Positions 8,192 through 16,753 of a DNA stretch of 64,000 bases are shown here, piece after piece (positions within the stretch are counted from its first letter, which is position 1; each line of letters begins with the position of its first letter). This stretch comes from Candidatus Binatia bacterium (GTDB taxonomy: Bacteria > Desulfobacterota > Binatia > Bin18). Below the pieces are notes generated by a model, which made no database searches, was not told the origin of the DNA, and worked only from the letters and a program-made list of their open reading frames with translations. The position numbers were made by a program, and so were the translations under genes. Location: contig OX638322.1 of assembly GCA_951812575.1 (NCBI GenBank), forward strand, positions 3,538,501 to 3,602,500. Reading direction: 5' to 3'.

Positions 8192-9466
8192 ATAGCCGAG
8201 ATCGGTCAGACGTTTTTCAAGATCGGCCTTTTCCGTCTCTGACATAACAAACTCTGGCGTTGCGACACGCGATCCGTGTCGTATGTCCTCAATCCGGCGC
8301 TGAAGCAGCTCAGCCATATCTTGGCGTTGGTGGACGAGGTTGTACCGTTCCGAGGGATCGTTCGGAAGGTGATACAGCTCTGCGGGAATACGCGGATTAT
8401 TGGGGGCATAGATGTATTTCCACTCGGACGTACGCCAACCGACCCGCTGATCGCGCGGATCTGAACGGACGCGCAAAAACGCTTCTATATAAGCCTCCAG
8501 GCCGAGCGGGGTATCATCCAGCAGGGCCGGCTTGATACTCGTCCCATGAATCCCATGCGGAACCGGAGCCCCGACGAGATCCAGCAGGGTTGGTAGGGCA
8601 TCGATCTGGCGGACGAGCTGAGGGGCGAGTTTGCCCGCTGGCAGGCGGAGAGAGTCTGTCCCAGCTCCCGACATCGAAAAGACCAGCGGCACCCGGACGA
8701 GATCCTCGGAGACGTCCATCTCATGCCCTTCTCGCTTGATCGTTTTCCGTCCGGACAGATCGCGCACCAAGCGATACCAGCGGTATTGGAGGTCTGTCTG
8801 GACGACATGTTCGCCATGGTCACCATGAACCACGACGAGAGTATTCTCGGGCAGCACGGTGAGGAGTCTGTCCAACTCGGCGTCCAGACATGATAATGCA
8901 CGCTCGTAGCGATTCCGGCCGTAGGTCTGGCCTCGGAAGGCTGGCAGGATATGCCGCCGATGATGCAGTTCCCATAAATGTAAAAAGCCGAACCACGGCT
9001 GCTGCACCGGTAGGCTTTGCAGGCGCCGCCGAAAATCTGTGCCCCAATGTGTGGACAGGTAGGCTGACCCCTCTCGACAGTGGTAGACGTCAAACCCGCG
9101 GTCCAGATCGGTCTCAGGAAAGAGGGGACCACTCACTTCCGCCCAGGTATGGTAGCCATACGCCCGGAAGGCGTCGACCAAGGATGGGACTGCCGGGTTT
9201 AGTTTCAGCCCGAAAATCGAACGAATGCCGTGTACGAAGGAGTAGCTGCCGGTCAGCAGGCTGGCCACACAGGGCGTTGTTGACGAAGCCGAGGCAATGG
9301 CCTGCGTACAGGCCACGCCGGAACGAGCGAGGCGATCCAGGGTCGGCGTCTGTGCACCCCGGTCCTCGCCGACAACAGCATCGGCACGTAAACAGTCAAT
9401 GAGGAGAAAAAGGATATTCGGACGATTCATACAGATATGCCGGTTGGACCCTGATTCCTGGGCCAT
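8186..9466 (-). CDS. Alkaline-phosphatase/sulfatase-fold hydrolase with Thr in the nucleophile position
   Basis: This 426-aa protein has the sulfatase/alkaline phosphatase superfamily layout: NILFLLIDCLRAD (metal Asp at about 24), PTLDRLARSGV, a nucleophile loop, HGDHGEHV in the middle, and a C-terminal WKYIYAP segment. The loop reads SSTTPCVASLLTG, where sulfatases have CxPSRxxLLTG. The formylglycine Cys is therefore Thr63 and the Arg is missing, as in phosphotransferase/phosphodiesterase members such as phosphoethanolamine transferases. An actual sulfate ester substrate is unlikely. The upstream ATG at 9466 is two bases from the preceding stop; an internal ATG at 9430 gives MNRPNILF and is equally plausible. 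The LPS context suggests phospho-substituent transfer or removal, which is inference. Confidence 0.82.
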   Translation of the reverse strand: MAQESGSNRHICMNRPNILFLLIDCLRADAVVGEDRGAQTPTLDRLARSGVACTQAIASASSTTPCVASLLTGSYSFVHGIRSIFGLKLNPAVPSLVDAFRAYGYHTWAEVSGPLFPETDLDRGFDVYHCREGSAYLSTHWGTDFRRRLQSLPVQQPWFGFLHLWELHHRRHILPAFRGQTYGRNRYERALSCLDAELDRLLTVLPENTLVVVHGDHGEHVVQTDLQYRWYRLVRDLSGRKTIKREGHEMDVSEDLVRVPLVFSMSGAGTDSLRLPAGKLAPQLVRQIDALPTLLDLVGAPVPHGIHGTSIKPALLDDTPLGLEAYIEAFLRVRSDPRDQRVGWRTSEWKYIYAPNNPRIPAELYHLPNDPSERYNLVHQRQDMAELLQRRIEDIRHGSRVATPEFVMSETEKADLEKRLTDLGYM

Positions 9467-9468
9467 GC

Positions 9469-10512
9469 TTATGTCGTCTGGACACGATTGAGGACGTGCC
9501 GCGCCTTATCAAGGACCTGCTCTGGGGTAATGCGCTGCATACAGGCACGCTGAATTTTACAGTCCCGCGTATAACACGGACTGCACGCCGCTGAGCCGCA
9601 CAGAACAAGATCTTCCGAGCCCCACGGTGCCGAGCGGATAGGGCTTGTGGCGCCCCACAGAGAAATCACGGGCGCTCCCACTGCCGCGGCAATATGCATG
9701 GGGCCTGAATCTGGTCCAATGCCGAGCCGGGTACGCGAAAAAATACCAATCAGATCACGCAGGCTAGTTTTCCCACTCAAATCGGTTGCTTTCGCCTCCC
9801 CCAGCGCGATGCTGACTTGACTCGCAAACATCACCTCTCCCGGCCCCCCAATCAACACTGTGCCCATATCATACTCCTGCTGGAGGGTTCGTGCCACCTG
9901 AGCGGTTGCCGTTGGAAACCAGAACCGACTTGGCCAGCGCGAGCCAAGAAAAAAGGTCACATAAGGACGCGAGGTATCGGCGAGTAAGGTGTCGATATAT
10001 GGCTCTTCTTCCTTCCGCAGCTGGAGGTCAAATGCTACTCCGTCGTCGGGCAGACCCAGAGCGTCCGCAAAACGCAAATATTGTCGAAGTTTGAGAGAAA
10101 AGTCTGGAATGGGATCGATCGTATGTGTATTACACAGCCAATTGCCTTCTTTAGTGTTCTGACGATGAAACCCCAGTCGAACCGGTGCCCGCGACCAGAG
10201 GCTGACCAGGCCACTCTTGGCATGGCGCTGCAGGTCGAGGATCAAATCAAACTGTTTAGACCGAATCATTTGGAGAAAGGGCCAAAACTGCCGCGGCCCT
10301 TGAGACCGGTTATAGAGCAATATCTCGTTGAGGGCAGGGTGCGCTTCAAGCAAAGGAGCTGACGCTGGTTCTACCGCCCAGGCAATATGCGCCTGTGGAT
10401 AGCCCCGCCGGACTCGAGTGAGTAAGGGCAGCGCCCGGGTCACATCCCCAATTGCTCCAAAGAGAAGGATGAGAATGCGAGCGGGTTGGATGGCAACAGT
10501 GGGTCGCGTCAC
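9469..10512 (-). CDS. Glycosyltransferase family 9 (heptosyltransferase-like)
   Basis: This 347-aa GT9 protein transfers heptose or a related sugar to the LPS inner core. It has RILILLFGAIGDVTRALPLL at the N-terminus, the family's HAKSGLVSLWSRAPVRLGF acceptor region, and the ADP-heptose-binding GIGPDSGPMHIAAAVGAPV with SLWGATSP after it. A Cys-rich segment near residues 310-325 is typical of WaaF-like members. The start is GTG at 10512. A TATTAT element (10525-10530, minus strand) lies 12 bp upstream, so an internal promoter is possible within the 154-bp gap that separates it from the KdkA-like gene. Whether it is heptosyltransferase I or III cannot be told. Confidence 0.87.
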   Translation of the reverse strand: MTRPTVAIQPARILILLFGAIGDVTRALPLLTRVRRGYPQAHIAWAVEPASAPLLEAHPALNEILLYNRSQGPRQFWPFLQMIRSKQFDLILDLQRHAKSGLVSLWSRAPVRLGFHRQNTKEGNWLCNTHTIDPIPDFSLKLRQYLRFADALGLPDDGVAFDLQLRKEEEPYIDTLLADTSRPYVTFFLGSRWPSRFWFPTATAQVARTLQQEYDMGTVLIGGPGEVMFASQVSIALGEAKATDLSGKTSLRDLIGIFSRTRLGIGPDSGPMHIAAAVGAPVISLWGATSPIRSAPWGSEDLVLCGSAACSPCYTRDCKIQRACMQRITPEQVLDKARHVLNRVQTT

Positions 10513-10666
10513 ACTCTGGATGGTATAATAAATGTGTTTCTCCGTCTCCTGGCTCTGGGCGAGAAGCTGAAATTCGGGTCCGTGAGAGGCCGACCCTTCT
10601 CACGGTAGATAGACCAAGCGAGCGCATCATTCTTGACCCCGGCGGAATATGCCGTGCAGCCCTTTC

Positions 10667-11434
10667 TTATCCATCAAGAGTTGGTCCTTGCTCACGCAAC
10701 CGCTCCTCGGCGTCAAATTTCTCCATTGATCGCCGCAGGCGAGCAAGGTTTCGTTTGCGATGGGAAGAGGGGAGGGGCGTGGGAAAGATGCGTGCCCGGT
10801 CGAAGTCGATAATGAGCAGCTCGTGCTGATCAGAGTCATTCCGAACGAGCATATTCGTGAGGTTGAGGTCCGCATGAGAGATGCCACTCTCGTGCATGGT
10901 GTTGATCGTCTGTAAGACGCTGTCAGTAACAACCCGCCGTTCCTCAACAGGCGGTTTGGTTTGTAGCCATTCCCGCCAGTTGAGGAACCCCTGGGCTTCG
11001 CGCGTGATGAGGGTTCCTCGATAAAATCCAAAAGACTGCCACTCAACCCCAGCGCCCAGGACTTCAACCGTCGGAACGCCACGTTCGCGGGCTATGACTG
11101 TCGTGCAGAGTTCGACAAAGGGGCGCGGTGGACGGTCCCAATACAGGTCGTGCACAAGATGGCGAACGAGGCCACCACGCTGATAGCGTCGGACGATAGC
11201 AAAACTCTGCTTGTCGAACGAAACGCGCTGGATTATGCCTCGCCCGCCCTGGAGACGGTCGGCCCTGCCGGCTTTGATTGCTTCTAGGGCGGCCAGCAGT
11301 CCATGCCCATGGTCGTCTTTGAGCCACCAGCTACCGGCGGTGGTAGCATGTTCGGTAAATCCGTTCGGAGGTGTCAGGGTACGAAAGAAGGCGAACCTCG
11401 GACGGGGGGCGACATGACTGGCCAGGCGTTTCAT
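10667..11434 (-). CDS. kdkA: Kdo kinase-like LPS core kinase (KdkA/WaaP family)
   Basis: This is a protein-kinase-fold enzyme that phosphorylates Kdo or core heptose. It has ISHADLNLTNMLV at about residues 186-198 from this start (catalytic HxDLxxxN intact) and LLIIDFDRARIF for the metal Asp. The C-terminal RNLARLRRSMEKF helix is common in KdkA proteins. I chose the ATG at 11434, giving MKRLASHVAPRPRF; a TTG at 11458 adjoining the upstream stop would add eight residues. It is distinct from the kinase half of the nearby fusion protein, which has lost the His. Assignment to Kdo rather than heptose rests on overall resemblance, so the symbol is tentative. Confidence 0.8.
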   Translation of the reverse strand: MKRLASHVAPRPRFAFFRTLTPPNGFTEHATTAGSWWLKDDHGHGLLAALEAIKAGRADRLQGGRGIIQRVSFDKQSFAIVRRYQRGGLVRHLVHDLYWDRPPRPFVELCTTVIARERGVPTVEVLGAGVEWQSFGFYRGTLITREAQGFLNWREWLQTKPPVEERRVVTDSVLQTINTMHESGISHADLNLTNMLVRNDSDQHELLIIDFDRARIFPTPLPSSHRKRNLARLRRSMEKFDAEERLREQGPTLDG

Positions 11435-11458
11435 CTTCCGGCTGCCCCTGACTGACAA

Positions 11459-11776
11459 TCATGCCGTGTCTGAGTGTGAGTGCCCGGAAGGGGTGGATGC
11501 GTTGCCTTGCGGTTCAGGTGGCTCGGCTGTCAGTCCGTTTTGAATTTCCCACAGCTTGGCATACGTGACAAATACAGCGTAGGAATCGAACAACGCTATC
11601 GTCAAGCCAGGCATTCCGTGTCGCCACTCGCCCTTGCCAAGATAAGAAGAAAAGAACGCGCCAAGAGGGGGAAAGATAAAATGCCGGGCTTTGGCCTGCT
11701 TGTTTTGCCCTGCCCAGGCTTTGGCGTTTGCCGACGTTGTGGCATTGAGGGCGGCAAAGCGTTCCTGGAGTGTCAT
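11459..11776 (-). CDS. Stand-alone GT2 C-terminal tail protein
   Basis: This is a 105-aa protein whose residues about 30-80 match the C-terminal membrane-proximal tail of WaaE-type GT2 enzymes: FPPLGAFFSSYLGKG, HGMPGLTIALFDSYAVF and YAKLWE. The fusion protein at 6449-8137 ends with the equivalent FYFFRGCIRDGIPGL and YAKLWE. No glycosyltransferase domain precedes it: only 10 bp separate its ATG (11776) from the waaF stop, and the waaF frame is intact. It is either a relic of a deleted GT2 gene that was kept in frame or a small amphipathic membrane-associated protein. Its stop adjoins the KdkA-like gene, so it is co-transcribed. Function unknown. Confidence 0.65.
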   Translation of the reverse strand: MTLQERFAALNATTSANAKAWAGQNKQAKARHFIFPPLGAFFSSYLGKGEWRHGMPGLTIALFDSYAVFVTYAKLWEIQNGLTAEPPEPQGNASTPSGHSHSDTA

Positions 11777-11786
11777 GGTGACTCTA

Positions 11787-12851
11787 CTAACCGTGGCTTA
11801 TCTGCGCAGGACGAAGCGCAGAGCGTTTGAGCAGCCCATCGACACCGGCTAACACGTCCTGGGCCGTGACCAGTTGCATACACTCTTCAGTGCCACGCGG
11901 GCAGGCAGGCCCACCATGCCGGCGGCAGGGGCGACAAAACAAATCCTTTTTTTCAACGATCACCGCATTGTCGCTATACGGACCGTACCCCAAGCTTGGC
12001 GTCGTCGCGCAAAAGATTGCAACAACCGGCACCTGGCGAGCAACGGCAAGATGCATCGGCGCGCTGTCGTTGCTAATGACCGCCTGGGCCCGGTCAATGA
12101 GGGCCATAAATGTTTGCAGGTCGGCCTGACCGGCAAGGTTGAGCAGACCCGATACCTGAGCCTGAGCTTCGACCTGCCGCGCTATGGGTACGTCATCCGG
12201 GCCGCCACACAACACTACGCGTCCGTAGTGACGTGCCAGAGAACGAACGAGGCTACTATAGCCTGCCGTTGGCCAGCGTTTGGTATACCAGACCGAGCCC
12301 GGACACACGATAAACACCGGGTCGGAGGCTGTAAGCTGGGCGTCGTTAAGGAGCCGCTGGGCGTTGGTCCGGGCGGCAGGCTGATAGGCGACATAGGGTG
12401 TGCGGTCGCAGGCTTCGGGCTCAAGACCAAAGGCGCGCATAATACACAAAATACGTTCAACTTCGTGGCGGTCGGTGTCTCGCTGAGCGGTCTGATGATA
12501 CAAGAACCAACCGGGGCTTTGGCGAAATCCCACGCGGTGCGGAATGCCGGCCAGGGCCAGCAGCAGCGCGGTCCGAAAGGATTTATGCGGTGCGACTGTC
12601 AGCGTAAACTGCTGGCGTCGGAGCCGACGGGCAGTTTGCAGCAGACCGAGCAACCCACGGTCGTCCCCACGCTTGCTATCCACGAGAACCTGGTCCACTG
12701 CGGGGTGAGCCTGGACGAGCGGTCGTGCCTGGGGGGTGGTGAGGACGGTCAGCGACTCTAGGTCGAGTTCGCGCCGCAGGGTACTCAGGAGCGGAGTGGT
12801 CAAAACCACGTCTCCAAGAAAACCGGTCTGGGCAACGAGGAGACGCTCCAT
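11787..12851 (-). CDS. waaF: ADP-heptose:LPS heptosyltransferase II
   Basis: This 354-aa GT9 enzyme adds the second heptose to the inner core. It opens with RLLVAQTGFLGDVVLTTPLL, carries GFRQSPGWFLYH, GSVWYTKRWP and the donor-site SNDSAPMHLAVARQVPVVAI. It ends with the Cys-rich FCRPCRRHGGPACPRGT segment, which is characteristic of WaaF. The start ATG at 12851 overlaps the stop of the methyltransferase gene by one base, so translation is probably coupled. It is more WaaF-like than the other GT9 at 9469-10512. Confidence 0.88.
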   Translation of the reverse strand: MERLLVAQTGFLGDVVLTTPLLSTLRRELDLESLTVLTTPQARPLVQAHPAVDQVLVDSKRGDDRGLLGLLQTARRLRRQQFTLTVAPHKSFRTALLLALAGIPHRVGFRQSPGWFLYHQTAQRDTDRHEVERILCIMRAFGLEPEACDRTPYVAYQPAARTNAQRLLNDAQLTASDPVFIVCPGSVWYTKRWPTAGYSSLVRSLARHYGRVVLCGGPDDVPIARQVEAQAQVSGLLNLAGQADLQTFMALIDRAQAVISNDSAPMHLAVARQVPVVAIFCATTPSLGYGPYSDNAVIVEKKDLFCRPCRRHGGPACPRGTEECMQLVTAQDVLAGVDGLLKRSALRPAQISHG

Positions 12852-13588
12852 CAGGCGGTCTCACCTTTCCGGAGGCGCAACACTAAATTGTCTTCCAGCA
12901 GGAGACGGGGGTGGCACAGCCAGCGCAGCAGCTTCCTGTTCTCCTGTCGCTGGTTCGGATTTTTCTCGCGTATCCACAGCGTATACCAGGTGTAGGCAAT
13001 CACCGGTAAGCCCAGTGTCGCCAGCAAGAAACGCGAATAGAACTTGACCTTACTGTGCCCCAGACGTTCCAGACTGAGCCCGTTTTGCTTACACAGATAG
13101 TATAAAATCGGCAGTTCAATCGGATAGTTGTGAAATCGATGGGCGTGGTTGAGGGGAGTTGCAAACGGAATAAAGCGTCGTTTGGTCTTGTGGTAGCCGC
13201 TGAGCATAAAGTGCACCCGCGAGTTCAGGCGCATCACATTGGGCGTGGTCAAAATTAACGCTCCGCCGGGTTTGAGAATCCGAGCGAGCTCGCCCAGCGC
13301 AGCCTGGTGGTCGGACAGGTGTTCAATGACCTCAATCAACAAAACCACATCAAAACTGGCATCGTCGTAGGGCAGCCGCTGACGCAGGTCTACGCCGTAA
13401 TCAATGGGGATGCCGTTCTTGTCCGGTCCGCTCGCTTCAAAATTGGTCCCTCTGAGCGTGAAACGTCGATGTTGCAGAGACGCTAAAACATCCCCTTCTT
13501 TACAGCTAATATCGAGGAGGGCTCTCCCCTCGTCAGGAATATCAGCCAGCAGGGCGGAAACGGCTTGAATAAGGAACGGAGCTGCCAT
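12851..13588 (-). CDS. Class I SAM-dependent methyltransferase
   Basis: This 245-aa methyltransferase has a compact SAM-binding domain. Motif I is LLDISCKEGDVLASL; DASFDVVLLIEVIEHLSDH and ILKPGGALILTTPN are the Methyltransf_11-type motifs. The C-terminal third (from about 150) is basic and aromatic, with HRFHNYPIELPILYYLC, as in O-antigen/core methyltransferases that act on membrane-anchored acceptors. It sits between lpxK (8 bp upstream) and waaF, so the substrate is likely a lipid-linked saccharide. That is inference from context; the acceptor is not visible. Confidence 0.8.
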   Translation of the reverse strand: MAAPFLIQAVSALLADIPDEGRALLDISCKEGDVLASLQHRRFTLRGTNFEASGPDKNGIPIDYGVDLRQRLPYDDASFDVVLLIEVIEHLSDHQAALGELARILKPGGALILTTPNVMRLNSRVHFMLSGYHKTKRRFIPFATPLNHAHRFHNYPIELPILYYLCKQNGLSLERLGHSKVKFYSRFLLATLGLPVIAYTWYTLWIREKNPNQRQENRKLLRWLCHPRLLLEDNLVLRLRKGETA

Positions 13589-13595
13589 AGCGCTT

Positions 13596-14702
13596 TTACT
13601 CTCCGTTTTTTTGCCTTCCTATTCCTTCGAGTTGAGACTCAATAGACGCTAAGAACCGCTCGACATCGCTGACCTCCATATCGATACGGAGAGCAACGAG
13701 CTTATCCGTGGCAAACGGAAACTTCTCAAGCTTCACCAGATCTTTTTCCGTCGTCACCACAAAATCACACGCTCGGCTGACTGACGTAATCGTTTGCCAG
13801 TCCCTCTCTGTATAGACATGATGGTCTGGAAATACCATCATGTCTATAATTTCTGCTTCCAATTCTCTGATAAAACGGTGGAACAGATCTGGAGCTGCAA
13901 CGCCGCTTACCGGCATAACTTTCTTATGTGCCAATAAGAATAAGGGTAACTCTTGCCACTCTCCACGTGTGGAGTGAATAAGCGCAGCCGGACGTGGGTT
14001 CGCAAAAAAGAGGGGTTTCCCCCGTATATGAAGGGATGCAGCGTAGTCCTGCTGAGCCTGCACCGCTTCCCCCTTCGTCACAACGACCAGGTCTGCTCGA
14101 TGTATAGAGGTGGACGGTTCACGGAATGGGCCGGCAGGGAGCAGCCACCCCGTGGTCTCTCTTTGCTGGGCATGAAGCAGCAGAATGTCGAGGCTACGGC
14201 CTAAGCGTCGATACTGAAAACCATCATCCAGGATCAACACTTCGACGCCATAGGTTTCTTGCGCCAGCCGCGCCGCTCGGACACGGTCGCGTCCGGCCAG
14301 AACGACGCCGGAAAAGGTTCTGGCCAGCATCACTGCTTCGTCTCCGACCTCTTCCGGCGTTGCCTGAGTGTGACCGTCCGTACCCACTGTTGTGACGCCA
14401 TTGTTTTTTCCCCTATAGCCTCTTGAGAGAATGCCGACCCGGTGCTGCTGAGCGTGCAGCAAACGAGCGAGCCAGAGAACGAAAGGCGTCTTCCCCGTCC
14501 CGCCGACAGTGAGATTGCCCACGCTAATGATGTGGAGGGGAAGCTGTTCACTGCGAAGGATACCCCTCTCATATAAAAAATTGCGGACTCGGACGACGGA
14601 TGAGAACAGGAGCGAGAGGGGAGTGGCCGCCAGCCAGCCCAATACGCCGAGGACGCCCTGACGAGCCCATATTTTCTGGACGAGACGCTGGAGGGAAATC
14701 AT
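13596..14702 (-). CDS. lpxK: Tetraacyldisaccharide 4'-kinase
   Basis: This inner-membrane kinase phosphorylates the 4' position of the lipid A disaccharide. An N-terminal hydrophobic helix (LGWLAATPLSLLFSSVV) precedes SVGNLTVGGTGKTP, whose P-loop is at about residues 62-69, and the family signature DDGFQYRRLGRSLDI follows. The C-terminal part has FPDHHVYTERDW and VTTEKDLVKL. The length of 368 aa is usual. I used the ATG at 14702, which falls seven bases after the waaA stop; an in-frame start at 14753 would overlap waaA by 44 bp and adds a non-conserved tail. Confidence 0.94.
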   Translation of the reverse strand: MISLQRLVQKIWARQGVLGVLGWLAATPLSLLFSSVVRVRNFLYERGILRSEQLPLHIISVGNLTVGGTGKTPFVLWLARLLHAQQHRVGILSRGYRGKNNGVTTVGTDGHTQATPEEVGDEAVMLARTFSGVVLAGRDRVRAARLAQETYGVEVLILDDGFQYRRLGRSLDILLLHAQQRETTGWLLPAGPFREPSTSIHRADLVVVTKGEAVQAQQDYAASLHIRGKPLFFANPRPAALIHSTRGEWQELPLFLLAHKKVMPVSGVAAPDLFHRFIRELEAEIIDMMVFPDHHVYTERDWQTITSVSRACDFVVTTEKDLVKLEKFPFATDKLVALRIDMEVSDVERFLASIESQLEGIGRQKNGE

Positions 14703-14709
14703 ACGCAGG

Positions 14710-16014
14710 CTATGGGTGGGAAGGAACACGGGTCGGACAGTGCTGAAGGACAACGCTTAAGGTGCGCTCAACCGCGCCTTGTTGCCGCTCAATGGTTTTG
14801 CGCGCACGCGCTCCTGTCTTTCGTCGTAAGTCGGTATCGGTCAGCAACGGCAGAGCGGCGTCATACAAACTCTGCGCGTCGTAGAGTTTAATCCCTCCCT
14901 GGGCTTTTTCTAATTCCGCGGCAATCGACGAAAAATTGTGCGTATGCGGACCAAAACAGACCGGCACCCCGGCGAGGGCCGGTTCAATCATGCTATGCCC
15001 GCCAGGACCTCGAATCAGGCTGCCACCAACAAAGACGAGAGAAGCCGCGGCATAAAAACTGGCAAGCTCGCCGAGTGTATCCAGGAGAAACACCTCAGTG
15101 CCAGGCGGTGCCGGTGCGGAGCACGCGCTGCGTCTGATATAGCGCCAGCCCTGCTGCTGTAATAACGCCTCGACGTGAGAAAAACGTTCTGGATGACGTG
15201 GAGCCAGCAGTAAAAGAAGATGGGGAAGACGGCTCCGAAGCTCCCGAACGGCTTGGAGGAGCACTGCCTCTTCGGAATCATGGGTGCTTGCGCCAATAAG
15301 CAACGGACGGTCGCCACAACCTGCCTGGGCCAAGATTTCCTTGCCGGTATCCCCACCGGCGTTCACACCGTCAACTTTGAAATTTCCTGTCACCTGAACA
15401 CGTCGAGCATCCGCGCCAGCGGCAATAAGGCGCTGCGCATCTTCCTGTGTCTGCATGCAACACGCGGTAATGCTCTGCAAGACTGGACGAAAAACGGGGG
15501 AGAGCAGGCCATAGCGCCGTCGTGCACGTCTGGAGAAGCGGCCGCTCACCAGCAGGGTCGGGATACGCTGGCGTGCAAGGCTGGCTAACATATTCGGCCA
15601 CATCTCTGTTTCGGTGAAAAAGAATACCTGGGGTCCGATACGCTTGAGTACGCGGCGACTCACCAGCGGATAGTCGAGGGGGAAATAGAACACTCCATCC
15701 GCTTCGGGGCACCGTTCGGTCGCGGTTTGGTAGGCCGTTGCGGTTTGCACGGAAACCAGAAGCGGTGTGTCTGGAAAGCGCTCCTTCAGCGCGGATAAGA
15801 AGGGCCGGGTGGCGAGAAGTTCGCCCACAGAAGGGGCGTGAAGCCAGAATGGTGTCGTGTTCCGTGTCAGTCGGATAAGGTCTGAGGGCAGCCGTCCGAG
15901 TCGTTGCCCCAATCCGATGCGATAGCGTGGCCTCAGCATGAGCGCAATGATCACAAAAGGAAAGGCGATGACAAGCAGAATCGTCAAAAGAACATTATAG
16001 ACAGCGAGACTCAT
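14710..16014 (-). CDS. waaA: 3-deoxy-D-manno-octulosonic acid transferase
   Basis: This is the GT30 Kdo transferase that joins Kdo to lipid IVA. It is 434 aa with an N-terminal membrane anchor (YNVLLTILLVIAFPFVIIAL) and the FWLHAPSVGELLATRPFL motif. FFTETEMWPNML and SGRFSRRARRRY follow. The C-terminal CMP-Kdo region contains FVGGSLIRGPGGHSMIEPAL, which includes the GGHN-type loop with Ser in place of Asn. Its start overlaps the DUF374 stop by 4 bp and it is followed by lpxK, the common waaA-lpxK order. Whether it adds one or two Kdo residues cannot be predicted. Confidence 0.95.
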   Translation of the reverse strand: MSLAVYNVLLTILLVIAFPFVIIALMLRPRYRIGLGQRLGRLPSDLIRLTRNTTPFWLHAPSVGELLATRPFLSALKERFPDTPLLVSVQTATAYQTATERCPEADGVFYFPLDYPLVSRRVLKRIGPQVFFFTETEMWPNMLASLARQRIPTLLVSGRFSRRARRRYGLLSPVFRPVLQSITACCMQTQEDAQRLIAAGADARRVQVTGNFKVDGVNAGGDTGKEILAQAGCGDRPLLIGASTHDSEEAVLLQAVRELRSRLPHLLLLLAPRHPERFSHVEALLQQQGWRYIRRSACSAPAPPGTEVFLLDTLGELASFYAAASLVFVGGSLIRGPGGHSMIEPALAGVPVCFGPHTHNFSSIAAELEKAQGGIKLYDAQSLYDAALPLLTDTDLRRKTGARARKTIERQQGAVERTLSVVLQHCPTRVPSHP

Positions 16015-16748
16015 GAGTGCTCGAAATAGGCGTCCGCCTGCCCGGTAATGGTCCGTAAACGCTCTTCCAGTTCTTGTCGCTTCTGTTCCAGTTGCGCGGT
16101 GGTGGTATCTTCCGGAACGGAGATAGGGGACCCCACCACGTAGACGATCCGACTAAAAGGGAAGGGGATCATAAGCCGGTCCCAGCTTCCAATTCTGATA
16201 TGCCAGGCCGCACTATACGTGGTCGGATATACAGGGGCACCGGTGGCGCGGGCAAGCTGGAGTACACCGGATTTGGCGCGCTGATACGGTCCTCGGGGTC
16301 CGTCCGGAACAACGATGAGATCGTAGCCGAGTCGATATGCCTCGACCATGCCTTTGAGACCACCGACCCAACCGCGAGAAGAAGAGCCTCGGACCGCGGC
16401 AATCCCGAAGCGCTTGAGCACGCGAGTGATGATTTCTCCGTCTCGGTGGATACTATTCATGACACAGGCCTTTGAGCCGCGATAGCCAAAGCGCATGAGC
16501 ACAATACGGCTATGCCAGAATGCCATGATGACCTGTTCGCCGCGATTCCACCGCGCGAACAAATCATCCGCGCCGATATACTGTTTTCTGGTTGTCACCT
16601 TGAGCAACCACAGGAGCGCAAAGGTGAGGCTGGCCCATACACGGATTTTCATCTTTTCTCTGAATGGGAAGCGGGGTTGCCGGCTGAACGGGTGGGGTGA
16701 AGCGTCAGCGGCGGCAGGACCGGAAGGGGGCTGAGTTGAATCGAGCAT
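16011..16748 (-). CDS. DUF374 lysophospholipid acyltransferase-family protein
   Basis: This 245-aa protein belongs to the DUF374 branch of the LPLAT superfamily. It has an N-terminal hydrophobic segment (ASLTFALLWLL), then FWHSRIVLM, NSIHRDGEII, RGSSSRGWVGGLKGM, and VPDGPRGPYQRAKSGVLQLA, the family's most diagnostic block. The canonical HX4D acyltransferase motif is represented by HRDGE-like residues. It is commonly found between msbA/lpxB and waaA in deltaproteobacterial lipid A clusters, and it probably acylates lipid A or a precursor. That role is inferred. It lies 5 bp from msbA and overlaps waaA. Confidence 0.9.
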   Translation of the reverse strand: MLDSTQPPSGPAAADASPHPFSRQPRFPFREKMKIRVWASLTFALLWLLKVTTRKQYIGADDLFARWNRGEQVIMAFWHSRIVLMRFGYRGSKACVMNSIHRDGEIITRVLKRFGIAAVRGSSSRGWVGGLKGMVEAYRLGYDLIVVPDGPRGPYQRAKSGVLQLARATGAPVYPTTYSAAWHIRIGSWDRLMIPFPFSRIVYVVGSPISVPEDTTTAQLEQKRQELEERLRTITGQADAYFEHS

Positions 16749-16753
16749 AGGCG

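Noticed and set aside
11874..12761. 295-residue plus-strand open frame opposite waaF
   Set aside because: Antisense shadow of a well-supported GT9 gene; composition is unlike a real protein.
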